Source: Apiosordaria backusii (lineage: Eukaryota; Ascomycota; Sordariomycetes; Sordariales; Lasiosphaeriaceae). From it: a stretch of DNA of 64,000 nucleotides. Below the pieces are notes generated by a model. It was not told the DNA's origin and did not search any database. It was given only the letters and a program-made list of their open reading frames with translations. The stretch is taken from the NCBI GenBank assembly GCA_030549205.1, contig JAUKTV010000003.1, positions 2,604,001 through 2,668,000 of the forward strand, written 5' to 3'. Below, piece after piece: positions 25,450 through 38,500 of the stretch (its first letter is position 1; each line of letters starts with the position of its first letter). Both the position numbers and the translations under genes were made by a program.

Positions 25450-25638
25450 ATTGTAAGTTAGCAGTGGTTGAAAAAAGTGAAGTGAAAGGGGGAAGAGTGA
25501 AGAAACAGGCATATCACGTGAACAATCACATTTATTTCATCGTGACCAACACGAACAACCGCAGGAAAGCGCGAGAGAGAGAACGAGAGATGTCCAAATC
25601 CGGTGAAACAAGGGTATTTGATTGGTTGGCTCATACTA

Positions 25639-25657
25639 TGTGTGTGTGTGTGTGTGT
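25639..25657. repeat. (TG)n microsatellite
   Basis: About nine and a half perfect TG units in non-coding DNA. Confidence 0.9.
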
Positions 25658-28600
25658 TATGTGTGATGTGACTATCGCTAGCTCGCCGCCGGGGGCGGAC
25701 TGCGGATGGAAGCAGGAAGTTGTCGCCATGATGGTCAGATGAGATGTGAGCAGTCACGATCTCAGCTCAGCCCATTGTTCTCAAGTCAAGAGAGAGTACT
25801 CGGAGGTATTTCCTGGTCTCTTGTTGCTTCCTATCTGGGTGGTGGACATATACAGGATGCAAGTATGACATAGGTGGTGCATTTTGCAGCTACCTAGGTA
25901 GCTATTGATGGCGAAGAGGAGGCCTCGGGAGTCGACTGATTTTTGCTTCATTCGTCTGCCGGCAGCAGAGGATATGATGATGCCGCCGGTGCTCCCTCAA
26001 GCTTTACTTTGTAATAAACCCGAGCCATGGTAGCCGTATATTGCCTGTTGCATGACCTGCATTTACCAATCTGGGTCCGAATCTGGGTCTGGAACTGACG
26101 GTGAGGTTTGAGCAAAGTAGAGCAAGGTCTAGGCTGTCTGTCTCCTCTGTCCATCCAAATCCAGGGGAGTGGTGAGCTAAGACTCAAGAGATGGCAGATA
26201 GATAGACATCGCCACTGCAGCGCCCATCTATCTCTAGCCTTTCTTGCGATCCTATCGATGCCGGCAAACCTGAAACCAGAAGAGCAACAAACGGTCAAGA
26301 TGAGCGAGCAGGGACAGACGTGGCGAGCCTGAGGCGCGCCCAACCCTACCATTGCATGTCTATCTTATGCACGACGCCCCAGACAGGCAGATGGGCTTCT
26401 TGCTTCTTTCTTCATGTAGCCGTATCAAGCAAATAGGAGCAGAAAGAATGTCTTACCACCCTCTCTCCACGCCCGACTTGTACTGGTAGCACCATAGAGC
26501 CCATACCCACCATCCTTCCCCTCTTTTGACGTTCCCATGGGATCGGCTCAAAGGGATGGTCAGCGAAGGCTGGGGAATTTAGGAAAGCTGGGGCCGAGGC
26601 ATCCACACCAGCTCTGATGTCTGAGATCCCATCGTGATTTGGTTACTTGAGTCGATGGTTGGTTGGGTTGCAAGGTCTTGAAGTCGCTTGACGCGGAAGC
26701 CTGGCATGGAAGACGAAGAGAGTTTCCTTCACAGGCAGTGGATCTATCAGTCGAGTCTCCTGTCTAGCGGTGTCTAACATCAGCTCTTCTGGGGAAGAAG
26801 GATGGAGGATTTTCCCTGCTGGCATTTCTTTCTCCCGGCGTGCCAGACCTGTCGATTTCTTGGATCTGTTTATGGGCCTCGATAATGGGCCACCCCAGAT
26901 GGATCCCGGCACGAATATCAGTTGATCGCTGCCAGTGGCCCAAGGGGAATAACAACGAAAAAAAAAGGTTGCATGGCAGGGCCTCTCGCATGCATTCGGA
27001 CGTTCAGTTTCTGTCGTGTAATCTGTTTTGGTTATTATGTGAGCAAAACAGAACAGAAGGGCTCACCTCGCTGTCACGGTATAGCTGGAGCAGGTATGCA
27101 GCCCGAACGCAGGCCCAGATATCGCCGTCGAAAAAGACCGAGCGAAGGAGGGCCAATGTGTGTGTGTGTAGGTATGCTATGCTATTTCCAGCCTGCGGGA
27201 TGTCGATACGCCGTCTGGTAGAGAGCCGGAAAAGGGCTCTGTCGAGGGATGACGTTGCTTGAACATTCCACGGGCTGCAGTACGATGTGCGTGATGAGGG
27301 GTCAGCTTTGCCCCTCCCCCTCACCAACATTATTTTTTTTTCTGATGGCTGCGGGGTGAAAGGACCCCTCCTGCTCTCCCAATGCTCCCCTCTCTCGTTC
27401 ATGGGGCAAAACATCCCAGATTGTCAATCACGGCTCCGGCCGTCATGATTCCGCCTCGATACGAGTCCGTAGGTTGGGGATGGTGTCATTTTGATGATGC
27501 AGAGAACACAGCAGTGTCTCAATCAGAGTGAAGCTCCCATGGGCCGGCCGTTGCCTTCTGTGCCGAAGGCTGGAAGTTCCAGAATTTTTCCAATTGGCCA
27601 TCCATCTCGTTCGGCTTGGAGATGCACACCATTCAGTTCCATTGCTGCATCCCGCTTCTCTCCAGGTCTCGGGTGTCCGGATTGGGGAAGGGATTTTGAG
27701 TTTTTTCATTTTCATGTCATGGCAACGCCTTCCTGTTTGGTGACCTGGGGACTTGTTGCTAGAAAATTACTCCGTAAATATCCTGTCATCCTTCCTCTCA
27801 TCCTTCCTCTCACAAACATGACAAGACAACAATCCCCCGCTTCTCGCTTGGGCAGGCAAGGGAGGGTCTGTCCTGGAGCTGTACATGCACGCTTTTGTCG
27901 GTGTCGATTCGTCAGTCGCCCCCTCTTTGCCCCGACCCATACTTGGCTTCTTGTTTAATATCAAGAAGCATTGCCAACTCATCATTGCATGAAGTGTTGA
28001 GGTCGGCCAGTGCCTAGTTGCCTTGCGACGTCGCTGACCACTTAAAAGCCGTCGTTGTCGTTAGGGCCAGACGCAGTCGATGCAAGGGTTGCCGGCCCCC
28101 AGCCACTGTTCATGCACCTCATTCCCTCTTTCACCGACTTCCATCCGGAGTACGATGAGTACCTGATCACCAGCTCGACTTGGACCGTCACAAGCGCTGT
28201 TTGGAACCTGTCATCCCGAAGAACCCAATTGCCCGCCCCTGATTCGCCAGCGTCGACGGTGCACTAACACGCAGCCCCACAGAAATGTTTCTCGAACCAC
28301 CACTCTTCGGCGCCGCATCTTCTCTCACACTATATCAAAAAAAAGCTTTTGTCTCTCTGCTGACGATGACGGAAACCTGCCGTTGGCGAATCGCCCACAG
28401 CCCCCGGTGACGGCCAGCTACGGATACCTGGCATCGAGATATCGTCACTAAAAAGTCATCAAGCTTCGTTCGTTGAAACCCCCAGCTCTGCGCCCGTTTC
28501 CGCCCGGCCCCCTGCAATGTACCTGGACGGCGTTGCGCCTGCTGTCGGTGACTTTGTTGCGGTCGACTTCCGTGGCAGCTTGGCACGTCGATACTGCGCA

Positions 28601-29820
28601 TGTTGTATGCCATGTACCGTTCGGAGTGGTTGACCATGAGCTTGAGCTGTGTACCAACCGCTACATGGTCGATTCGACTGCAGCTGCATTAGTGGCCGCA
28701 CATATGGATCTCGGAGAAGTCTTCCCTCGTCCCTCTTTGTCGCTCCCCGTCACTCCGGTGCTGCGAGCCCGGCATATCCCTCCAACAGTTTACGTCGCTC
28801 TGTTCCGTTGCTTGGATGTCCCGGCGGCACCAGACCAGCGGCGATATCCCAGAGTGCCGCCGAGGTCGACGAGTCGTCCTGTCCGTTTTCCCTTCCGGTC
28901 TACCTGCAGAACGGCGCACATTGGCCTTCGGCGGTTCCATTTTTGCCACTTTTGTTATGGCCATGTCTGCATACAAACGCGCTTTTTACCCAAGGGAAAA
29001 AAGCCCGCGGGCCCGCCCAGATCGGACCAAAACAAAAAAAGAGCGGCGAGGGGGTTGGATAAGTGCGGGAGTGGAGGCCAGGGCAGCCAAGACCTGGGAG
29101 AAGAATAGCAACATCGAGCATGAGCAAGTGCATCATGGCCACAGGACCCCATATCCTGTCCCCATCCCATACTGGTCGGACTTATCAGAGGAGATCTTCC
29201 CCTCCAAGTCGGCGCATCCCCCCATGTTGATGGAGTGGAGTTGGTCCGGTCTCAGCGGTTGTATCAACTGGCAACGACACACGCCAACACATCAAGAGGG
29301 TCACACTTTGAGCCGCATCTTTTGTCGACATGCATTTGACGAACCCTTCCATTCTGTCCGTCTAGCTTTCCGTCATTTCCTTGCTGCGTCTGGGTGTCTG
29401 TATCTGGACTTTTGCCATCCCCCATGCCCCCGCACCACCACCGCCCTTCACTGCAATAAAGCACACATGTCTCGCCGTTTCTGGTCCACGACTTCCCTTC
29501 CTGCGTCTGAGCCTTGATACGTAGCATATCTATCAGCCCTGACTTTTCCTCACCACCCCAAACTCACACCACCCTCTCGTCTGTAGGACAAGCTTCCACC
29601 TCCGGCCTCTCTCCATACCACTTCCACCCCTAGGTTGGGCTCGACTGCATCGCATCGTACCGAGTCCCGGACCGGCCTACCGTCCGTTCTTGCCCTATTG
29701 CATCGTCCATATTTTTTTTTCGGCTTCCCGGGACCTACCAGGCAGCCTGCCTGTTGTCTGTTCCACGTCTTCAACCTGCAGTGCTTGTCACATTGGGTCT
29801 CATTGCGAGCAATTGGCACC

Positions 29821-30589
29821 ATGGTTGGCTTCTACATGCAGTACCTGGAGAGTAAGTCATCCATTGACTTTCTAGAAGCTTTGTTTCTGGCCTCGTTGTC
29901 AAAAGCACCGATCTGATGTTGTCCCTGCTGTGGCGGGATGTCGTTGTTGACCCCTGCACGACATCTCCCACAACATACCACACAAACACCTTACCTATGT
30001 TCCTGCTTCAGACCTCAGATCCCCGGACACAGCATCAATACCCCCTGGTCACCCATCCCTCGATCCGGCACACCATGTCTACCCACTGCATCCCGTAGGG
30101 CTGAAGGGGGTTCAGGTTGGGCTGTCATGCAGATCACTTTCATGTCAGGCCGTTCTGTTACCACCTCCCCCTCCACCACCATACCAACGGCTGAGCTATG
30201 GGAATTTCCGGGGCGGTTAAGCTAACAGAGCATGACTTGCAGGTCTTTGCCGCCGGCGTGGATGGCACGACCCCAGTTACGAGTGTTACCGCGACAGCAC
30301 CGGCTACACTTGCCTGGTTCTGGTCAATGGCCGTGAGTACCAGACGGACCTTGCATACGAATCTGGAAACCTGGCCCAGGAAAACGCAGCCATGCGTGCC
30401 TTTATGGTTTGCCGGAACTTCTCAGTCAATGGCGGCATGCTCGCCCGTAACGGCATTGTCCAGGGGCTGCCCGCCGACGAAAGTACCGCTCGCAAGTCCC
30501 GGAAAAGCAGCCGGCACCACCCATCATCTTCAAGCCACCGCAGGTCTGGCCACCACTCGAGCAGTAGCTCAACCACCTCTTTGGAGTGA
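29821..30589 (+). CDS. Small dsRBD-like protein, two exons
   Basis: Exon 1 is 31 bases (29821-29851) with a good start context (CACCATGG). The donor is GTAAGT, and after a 391-base intron (branch CTAAC, acceptor TTGCAG) exon 2 runs 30243-30589. The joined product is 125 residues. Residues 5-75 have the layout of a double-stranded-RNA-binding fold: a helix (YMQYLESLCRRRGW), three strands including YTCLVLVNGREYQTD, and a second helix (LAQENAAMRAFMVC) whose AQENAA resembles the KKxAKNxAA segment of that fold. The remaining 45 residues are Ser/His/Arg-rich and probably disordered. The family call is my inference from pattern. The intron is several times longer than most in this window, and exon 1 encodes only ten whole codons, so it is easily missed. 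Confidence 0.72.
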
Positions 30590-33367
30590 ACCCCAGAGGA
30601 GCCGCGTTTTTGCGTAACCGGAGCAGGGCTGACGTTGGGGATTCGCTGAATCGCCACGTTTTGCCTGCCTTTTTGTTTGGCAAACCATACGCAATTATTG
30701 GAACAGAACCTGGGCGACCAACAACAATATTGGACCGCCATTCCCATACTAAAATTGGAGAAAGCTTCACAGCGAGAGACAGTGAGGGGAACCCCGCAGA
30801 TGATACCCCAGTGGTGCTATCCAATCTTAATCCGGAATCGTTGAATTGGCCAACAACAAAGCGGACTACATGAATTTTCTCAAAAACCCTTTTCTGCATT
30901 CTCACGAAATGACGAAACGATAATCACGACATAGACAAGCTCGAGCTTTAACGACTTCTTTTCTTCCCTATCCCGAACCTGAATGATTTTTCGGCCTTGG
31001 TTCCTTGATCAACTTCGCGGTGCATATTTTGGATTTCTGTTATGATGACACTTACTTCATTTACAAAAGACACGGGGCGGCTTGTCGGCTTCATCCGCGC
31101 TTCTCCAGCTGGGTATCAACAGGACCAGCTGGTTGGGCCGTGGGAGAAAGCCTGAGGCGCTTCCATCACGAAACCGGCCACTTGGAGGCGACTCTGGGTG
31201 CCGCAAACACCTCTAACTGGCAGCAAATACCAGGACCTCTTTTCATTGGGTGGACAGCACTGCCGTTTTCGAACTTGGAAGCTGGCCACGACGAGTTTTG
31301 CTCTGGAGCTTTCAGTTTTTTTTTGTCACGGCCTGGCTTTTCCTTATTTCAGCCCCTGGGCTTGGAGTCTCTCCCATGGCAACTTGATCTTTTGTACAGG
31401 GAAAGACGGGGAATACTTGAGAGTCTGACTTGACGAGCATTTCATTCGGCGCTGCTATGCCGCATTGTTGAGGGATGTTTTCTGATGATGATAAGGTCTG
31501 GTGGAGGCAGTTGATTGGCCTGTTGAACATTTGTTGAGTTGCGAGGTGTTTTTCTTCACAGACTGGAAAGATAAGGGGGAGGAATTCACATTTCTGGCAT
31601 TTAGCAGGAAGGCACTCACGAGGAGGAGTCTTTTTTCTTTTTGCCCCCCTTTTTTGGCGATGGTGGTGGTTCAATGTTTTGTGTTTTTCTCTATTTACGT
31701 TATGACTTGATGAACTTGATGACACATTAACGACTTGACAAATGAGGGACAAAAAAGAGGTGGCTTGAGCCGAGACAGAGAGAGAGAGACAGAGTGAGAG
31801 AAGAAGACTTTACGACCTTGATGAATATACAATTTTGGGAGAAGATTGAATTTACACATATTGTTGAGCACATGGCTCGCTCCTCATTGAATTTATATTT
31901 GCTGGCGATTCTGATCACAGAGTGGTTGTGATGCCAAGAAATGCCCCCCTTTTTTTTTTGGTTTCCCACCTGGCCGGCACGGGGGTCCAAACCCGGCGGC
32001 GCAAATCAATCACACTACCGTGTTTTTCGGACCGGAACCGGCCGACGAATATCAGAAGCAAATCAGGAGCAACTTCGTGTTTTTTGGATGGTGTGGAAAA
32101 GTCACGTTATGTTTGGTGACACGAGGTCAAGGTCACCGGCCAATTGAAGGCTTGGATTGTTTGCACGTTTCATGCTGGCTAGCTGACCTTGTTGTTGAAC
32201 CTTATCGAACAATTCTTTTTGTTTCATAAGTTTACAGGAGTGGCTGTGCTGTATTAGGGTACACTATGCATGATGGGCGGATTTGGGGAAGGTTTCCAGG
32301 TTGGGGAGGCATTAACCAGGTTTTTGGGATGTTTGATGTAGATCAGTTTGGGAAGGGAGAACCTGGGAATATATATAAGTTGGGAGCTTCGGATTGAGGC
32401 TGTTGAGAATGTTTGGAAGGGCTGGCAAGCTAGGTCAGGTAGTGAACAAGATGATGACGATGAATGCTTCGAAGTTTGTGAGAAGCAATTCGTCAAAAGA
32501 GGAGCACGCCGGCCGGTGTCAAGTCAAAATAGCTTCAGCTATCACAGGATCTTGTGAGCATTAAAAAGAGCTCAACCCCTGGATGAAGGTTGGAATTGCA
32601 CTCCCCTGAATTTGAGATCCACAGGGTTGAGCTGATGAATGTTGCCCCCAATTTCGCCAGGGGAAATTATGCGGCTTGATTGGCTGCTCAGCTGGCATGT
32701 GGCCAAGGAGCACCCCAGGGGCAATTGGTGAGAGCTGGAAAAAGCACGGTCCACCCGCGTTGAATTAGCGTAGCGGCCCCCTCCCCCAGTGTGCTGCCCG
32801 TTGCTTTAGCACACTTCGGGGCGGGCGGCCAGGGGGTTGTGCGCTGGATCCTGTGGCAGCTGTGGCATGGTATAGACGGGTCCCAAAAAAGTAACCAAGG
32901 TGTCCTTACTTTTGTGCTCTCCGTGTCTTCCTCAATTTCATCTCACATCTCGAACAAAACTTTCTTCGAAGAACAACCTGCCGGCTTTTTTTGTTGTGCG
33001 TGTGTCTTGTGATCGCGCGCGTATTTGTCTTCCTCTCTTCGCATATTCCGTGCCGTCTGGTTTTATTCGTTTAACCCCCCTCGCCCCCACTCGAACTTTA
33101 GTTCGTGACCTACCACCTACCTAAACTTGGGGGTGTCATTCCTAATTACCTGTTTTCTTGAAGAGGAGCAGCAAGCCAGTTCAACAAGCCAGCTTGTATT
33201 TTCGTTGTTGCTCTCCCTTCCCTTCTTACGCTCGTTGTAAATCGCCCTTTTTCAAGAACAGTAAAACAAACCGCAACGGACACGCGCGTTTAATACAAGA
33301 ACGTCGCGTCGATCGTTTTTAAGGTTCACACAGCTACACTGAACAACAACCCCCCAAACAAGCAATC
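30590..33367. other. Intergenic region with promoter of the pyrophosphorylase gene
   Basis: There is no supported coding frame; the 142-codon frame at 31005-31433 lacks an ATG start. From about 32.9 kb the sequence becomes pyrimidine-rich, typical of a highly expressed fungal promoter and leader ahead of 33368. Confidence 0.5.
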
Positions 33368-34841
33368 ATGAAGGGTATGTGCATTCTCATGGCGACTAGG
33401 CGGATATGGATGGGAACATAAGCTGACTTTGGTTTTGCTTTACAGCTCTAATTCTCGTCGGCGGTTTTGGCACTCGCCTTCGCCCTCTCGTACGTTGCTC
33501 CCCCTCCCTCCATTCCTCGCTCCCTCGCCGAAGCCTTCGAGGCTCGACGTTTGGTGCCCAACACCAGATCACGACCCACGAGATCGCGACCCCGGCCTCC
33601 CCAACCCCCCACCAGCGGACTTTCACCATACGAGCCGTTGCGATTTGACCATAATGACTTGGAACGGCATGGCTAATTCGTATCGCTCAATAGACTTTGA
33701 CCCTCCCCAAGCCCCTGGTCGAGTTCGGCAATAAGCGGATGATCCTGCACCAGATCGAGGCCCTTGCAGCTGCTGGTGTTACCGACATTGTATTGGCTGT
33801 GAATTACCGCCCTGAGATTATGGAAAAGTATCTGATCGAGGTTTGTACACACACACACACTCACTGCACAACCACCACCACCACCACCACCACCACCACC
33901 ACCACTGAGAAAGCAGCACACTAAGATGGATTTCCTAAATCACAGTACGAAAAAGAATTCGGCATCAACATCTCCATCTCGATCGAAGCCGAACCCCTCG
34001 GCACCGCCGGCCCCTTGAAGCTGGCCGAAAAAGTGCTCCGTAAGGACGACGCTCCCTTCTTCGTGCTCAACTCGGACGTCACCTGCGACTACCCCTTCAA
34101 GGAGCTCGCCGCCTTCCACAAGTCCCACGGCGACGAGGGCACCATCGTCGTCACCAAGGTCGAGGAGCCCTCCAAATACGGCGTCGTTGTCCACAAGCCC
34201 GGGCACCCTTCCAAGATTGACCGTTTTGTCGAGAAGCCAGTCGAGTTTGTGGGCAACAGGATCAATGCCGGCATTTACATCCTCAGCCCTTCGGCGCTGG
34301 ACCGCATCGAGCTCAGACCCACCTCTATCGAGCACGAAACCTTCCCCGCCATGGTGAGGGACGGGCAGCTGCACAGCTTTGATCTGGAGGGGTTCTGGAT
34401 GGACGTGGGACAGCCCAAGGATTTCCTGACGGGGACGTGCTTGTATCTGAGCTCGCTGGCCAAGAAGCAGAGCAAGCTGCTCACGCCGACGACGGAGCCG
34501 TTTGTCTATGGCGGGAACGTGCTCATTGACCCGAGCGCCAAGATTGGGAAGAACTGCAGAATAGGCCCCAACGTCACGATCGGGCCGGACGTGGTGGTGG
34601 GCGACGGGGTGAGGCTGCAGAGGTGCGTGCTACTCGCGGGCAGCAAGGTGAAGGATCACGCTTGGGTCAAGTCGACGATTGTGGGGTGGAATTCGGTCGT
34701 GGGGAGGTGGGCGAGGCTGGAGAATGTGACGGTGCTGGGGATGACGTGACGATTAGTGACGAGGTTTATGTTAATGGGGGGAGCGTCTTGCCGCACAAGA
34801 CGATCAAGGCGAACGTGGATGTGCCGGCTATTATTATGTAA
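33368..34841 (+). CDS. mpg1: GDP-mannose pyrophosphorylase, one-base frame break
   Basis: Makes GDP-mannose from mannose-1-phosphate and GTP in the cytosol, the donor for N- and O-glycans, GPI anchors and mannan. Exons are 33368-33374 (7 bases, ATG AAG G), 33446-33489, 33694-33840 and 33946-34841. The signature LVGGFGTRLRPLTLTLPKP spans the first three exons, followed by the nucleotidyl-transfer domain (FVLNSDVTCDYPF, FVEKPVEFVGNRINAGIYI) and a left-handed beta-helix (IGKNCRIGPNVTIGPDVVVG). The frame breaks at a G run, 34737-34740: the first frame stops after VLGMT, while the next frame continues GDDVTISDEVYVNGGSVLPH to the usual PAIIM ending at 34841. One G is missing; restored length is 364 residues, the family norm. 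No intron can explain it. Intron 3 carries an (ACC)n microsatellite. Confidence 0.96.
33871..33905. repeat. (ACC)n microsatellite inside an intron
   Basis: About twelve ACC units within intron 3 (33841-33945) of the GDP-mannose pyrophosphorylase gene. Confidence 0.92.
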
Positions 34842-35586
34842 GAGGCCATAATTCGGGGCTTAATCGATGGGTTGGGCTGTTGGGGGAAAAGGCTCGCTCA
34901 TCTAGAAATCTTTTTGTTTTAAACAACCCCTCAAAATTTTTTTTTCTCTTCGACAAAAAAAAACAGATTCTACTGTTTTGAGATATTATACAATTTTTAA
35001 AAGAGAAAGAGAGAGTAAGAGAGAGAAATGAAAACCACTCCACACACACATAAACACAACGGAATCATGTCAAGAGATATGGATATATATATATATATAT
35101 ATTCTCTTGTTTGGGTAGTAATTGATGAATGTAATGAGGATGGTGGGGCAACAATAGTACTACTTACTGTATTGTATACATGAATACTAAAAAGGACCAA
35201 AAATCAGCAAATACTAAAGATGAATATCAATTATATCACCACCACCACCTCCCGTCACCAGCCGCTTTTTTATGTTTAAATAGAAGAAGAAAAAAACATC
35301 CCCCCCAAGCAAAGCAATCCAACCCCCGACTCCAGTGTGTCTAGCGCCCATTCACCATTCTCCATTCCTTCCACCCAAGTTTTCCCTGAAAATAACTCCC
35401 ATGATTGCTGATAATTCTACAAGACGTATAACCCATTACCTATACTTGCCTAAACATAACCCACCTACCCCTTCCCCAACCCACCCCCCCGCGCGTCAAA
35501 ACTCCAAGCATTATTGTCCATGTTGATGATGATATGTTTCGCATGGTATGTTTCGCATGGTGTGTACCACGGCAGCAAGCAAGCTT
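34842..35586. other. Intergenic region between convergent genes
   Basis: AT-rich 3' regions of the pyrophosphorylase and HIR1 genes. It holds a purine run (GAGAGAGAGT) near 35006-35026, an (AT)10 tract at 35083-35102, and a 14-base tandem duplication (TATGTTTCGCATGG) at 35533-35560. No gene seen. Confidence 0.65.
35083..35102. repeat. (AT)10 microsatellite
   Basis: Ten perfect AT units in the 3' region of the pyrophosphorylase gene. Confidence 0.9.
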
Positions 35587-38500
35587 TCACTCCTCCATCT
35601 CCTCCACACCATTGGTGTCCTCATCATCATCACCATCGCCAGAAGTAAGCCCCAATATCCTGGCGTATTGCACCGTTGTTCGTTGGAGGTCCCTGAATTT
35701 GCCTGTACTTTTTGTTAGCCAAATATCCCCAATTTTCTGGTGTTTTTCGTGTTGGGTGGGGGACTTACCAAGAATCAAAACCACCCCCTTCAACAACTCC
35801 TTCCTCTCCCACCCGCCAATCTCCTCCCCTTTATCAAACCACCCCTTCCCCTTTTCCTTTTCCCCATTCCCCCCTTGTCCTGTAACACCCCCCCACAAGC
35901 GTATTCAACAACTCCTCCACCTTCGCCCTCAACCCCTCCGCCCCAATCCTCTTGGCATACATAAACAAATACAACCTAAACTCCTCCCTCGCCCCCAGCG
36001 CCAACGCCCCCGCCATTCTGTTCTCCAGGTGGGCGACAGAAACAACAGACTCAAACCCTTCAAACCCGTCTTTCGCCAGCAGCTGCTTGATCAATCGCTG
36101 GAGTGTATACGCCCTCCCCTTGACGAGGAATTCCGTCGTTGTATGCCGCTCCAAATGGGGGATGATCCCGGCGGAAATGTCAACTTTATTATCATCAGAG
36201 GGTTGTTTCTTGTTGGGTGCGGTAGAAGAAGACGATGCCGGGCCGACTGCTGTTGAGGAGAGAGCGGTCAGAGATGAGTCGTTGCTGTTCCAGTACTGAG
36301 ACCCGAGCGCCCACCAGGACTCGGACAGCCTCTGCCAGGTGTAGAGCGTGGAGGAGTAGTAGAACCCGTCGCCGTTGGAGAGCGTGACGACTATTGTTCC
36401 GAGGGAGTTGAGATGGGCCGAGGTGACGCCTGGCGCGGCGGTGGGACCGTCAGGAGACAGAGAGGTGATGGCGATGTCGAGGATGGGAGCGAGGGACACT
36501 GGAGGGTGGGCGGCGGACATGGTTTTGATGTTGAAGACGTGGCACATGCCTACCGAGGTTACGCATAGGAGCCAGTGGTCGCGGGATTCGAGGATTATCG
36601 GTTGGGACTCGAGGATGATGCCGTTTAGCAGCCTCCGGCCGGCGGGGGTCCAAGTGTGGAGGGTGCCATCTTCGCAGGCGGCCGCCCAGAAGTTTTTGTT
36701 GCCTGCTAGGAGGATGATGGCTCGCGGGAGGTAGTCCTGCCAGAGGAGGGCACCGCGCTTGGTGGCGGTTATATGGGAGGGTTCTCGAGGGCGAGCGGGG
36801 TTTTTGGCTTCGAGGATGATGTTCTCGGGGATTTTGGAGGCGTCTTCGAGGGTTGATTCCCCTTGGAGGACGCCCTTTTCGAGGGCCCGGACGATGTGGG
36901 AGCGGATTTTGGGGACAGCTAGTCGTACTTGGGAGAAGGAGACTGAGGGGCTCACGACGGCTGAGCGGAGGAACTCTGGCGTTGGGACGACTCCGTGAGC
37001 GGGAGCTGTGAGAGTCGCTGGCTCGAGACCGTCGACTGTGTCGGCCATTATGGGGACTGGGCCAGTCGCCAACCGCTTGTTGGGCTCGTCATCTTCTTCT
37101 CCGTCGACGGCGACAGCTTTCCTCTTGGAACCCAGCAGCAAGGCCGCAATACCGCCTTTTGGCAGGCCATGCGAGGGTTTCGAAAGGTCGAGTATCGTCT
37201 GTGGTGTCTCGCTTTGTGTTGCGGTCTTGGACTTTGCGCCCACTAGTTGAGATTGCGGTAATGATAATAAACCAGTGCCCGATGACGAAACAAGCAGAGG
37301 TGCAACCCTCTTTCTTCCATCCTTCGTCACCTGCACTCGAGACTTCAGCTCGTTGATACGCTCTGCGGCCTTGTCGGCACTCTCTGCGGCTGGCGTCTCT
37401 TTGGACTTGGGCTCGGAAGTCCCATTTGTCTGTCCGTTCTTGACTACCTCCCCATTCTTCGCCTCTCCGTTCTTCACAGTTGACTTGACCCCATTTGTTG
37501 TGGTCGTATCACTCTTTGAAGCAACAGCGGGCAAATCTCCCATCAGGGCCCCCATTCTGGACTCAGCCCCACGCAGCTCTCCGGCCTTGCTGTGATTCTC
37601 AAGGTGCAGCCCATCAACATCTTCCGCGGTTCCCATTCCCTTCCTGGCAACCCCGTACTTCTCCAAAGCCTTGTCGTTCTCCTCTGCCGTTGCTACCCAC
37701 CCCAACTCGCCAACTTCGAACTGGACCGAAATAATGGTGCCATCCAAACTGCAGGCGAATAGAGTCTGGCCATCAGGAGCCCATGCCAAATCGGAGATGG
37801 ACTTTGATGCCACATCCTGCACAATCACAATTGGCCGCGAGGTGTTTGTATTCCAGATACTCAGCGTCTTGTCCTGTCCAGCAGAGGCAATAACCGTCAC
37901 AAGAGACGCTGACGCACCCTTCTCGGCCGGGTTTTGAGTATGAAATAGACGAGGAGAAAACATGCACGCCTCAGTTGGGCCTTCGTGACCAATCAAATTG
38001 ATTTGACTGTCCCATCTAGAGCGTTCAATGATGGCCACACTGCTAACTGGGCCGTTCACCGCGTTTGCCGCTGCGATGTGATTGCCATCTGGTGACCAAC
38101 TACACCTTCGAAAGTACGTTGTAAGCGGTGAGCTCTTAAAGGGCGCGCTTATAGTGGTTTCCAGAACAAAGTTGTTGACCATGTCGTGGGCGGTGGCGTT
38201 CGGGGCCGGAGGGGTAAACCGGAAAATCTTGATGGTCCGGTCATCGCCGGCGGTAGCAAAGAATTTGTTGGCCGGGTCAAAGGTGATACCTTTGACATGG
38301 CTTTGGTGAACACCAAGTGTTTTGAGCTTCTCGAATGTGTGTCCTGACCAGACCACCACCTTGGAGTCGAGACCAACCGAGACGAGAATCGAGTTGTCGT
38401 AGGACCAGGCGAGGTCTTGGACATCGCTGTCGTGGCCTACGAGGCGCTTGTGTGTTTTCCAATTCTCGATGGGGGGTGGCTCGTTCGTCCCGAAGGTGCT

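Larger units (their letters stand above)
25070..29820. other. Long intergenic region, no supported gene
   Basis: After the farnesyltransferase 3' end lies an AT-rich segment with a diverged tandem repeat, then a TG run, then ordinary sequence with short frames. The largest frame (28473-29108, 211 codons) has no ATG at its start and a composition like non-coding DNA. The last 400 bases before 29821 are C/T-rich, as expected for a promoter and leader of the following gene. Confidence 0.5.

Noticed and set aside
28473..29108. 211-codon plus-strand frame
   Set aside because: No ATG at its start, random-like composition, and it lies in the region upstream of the dsRBD-like gene.
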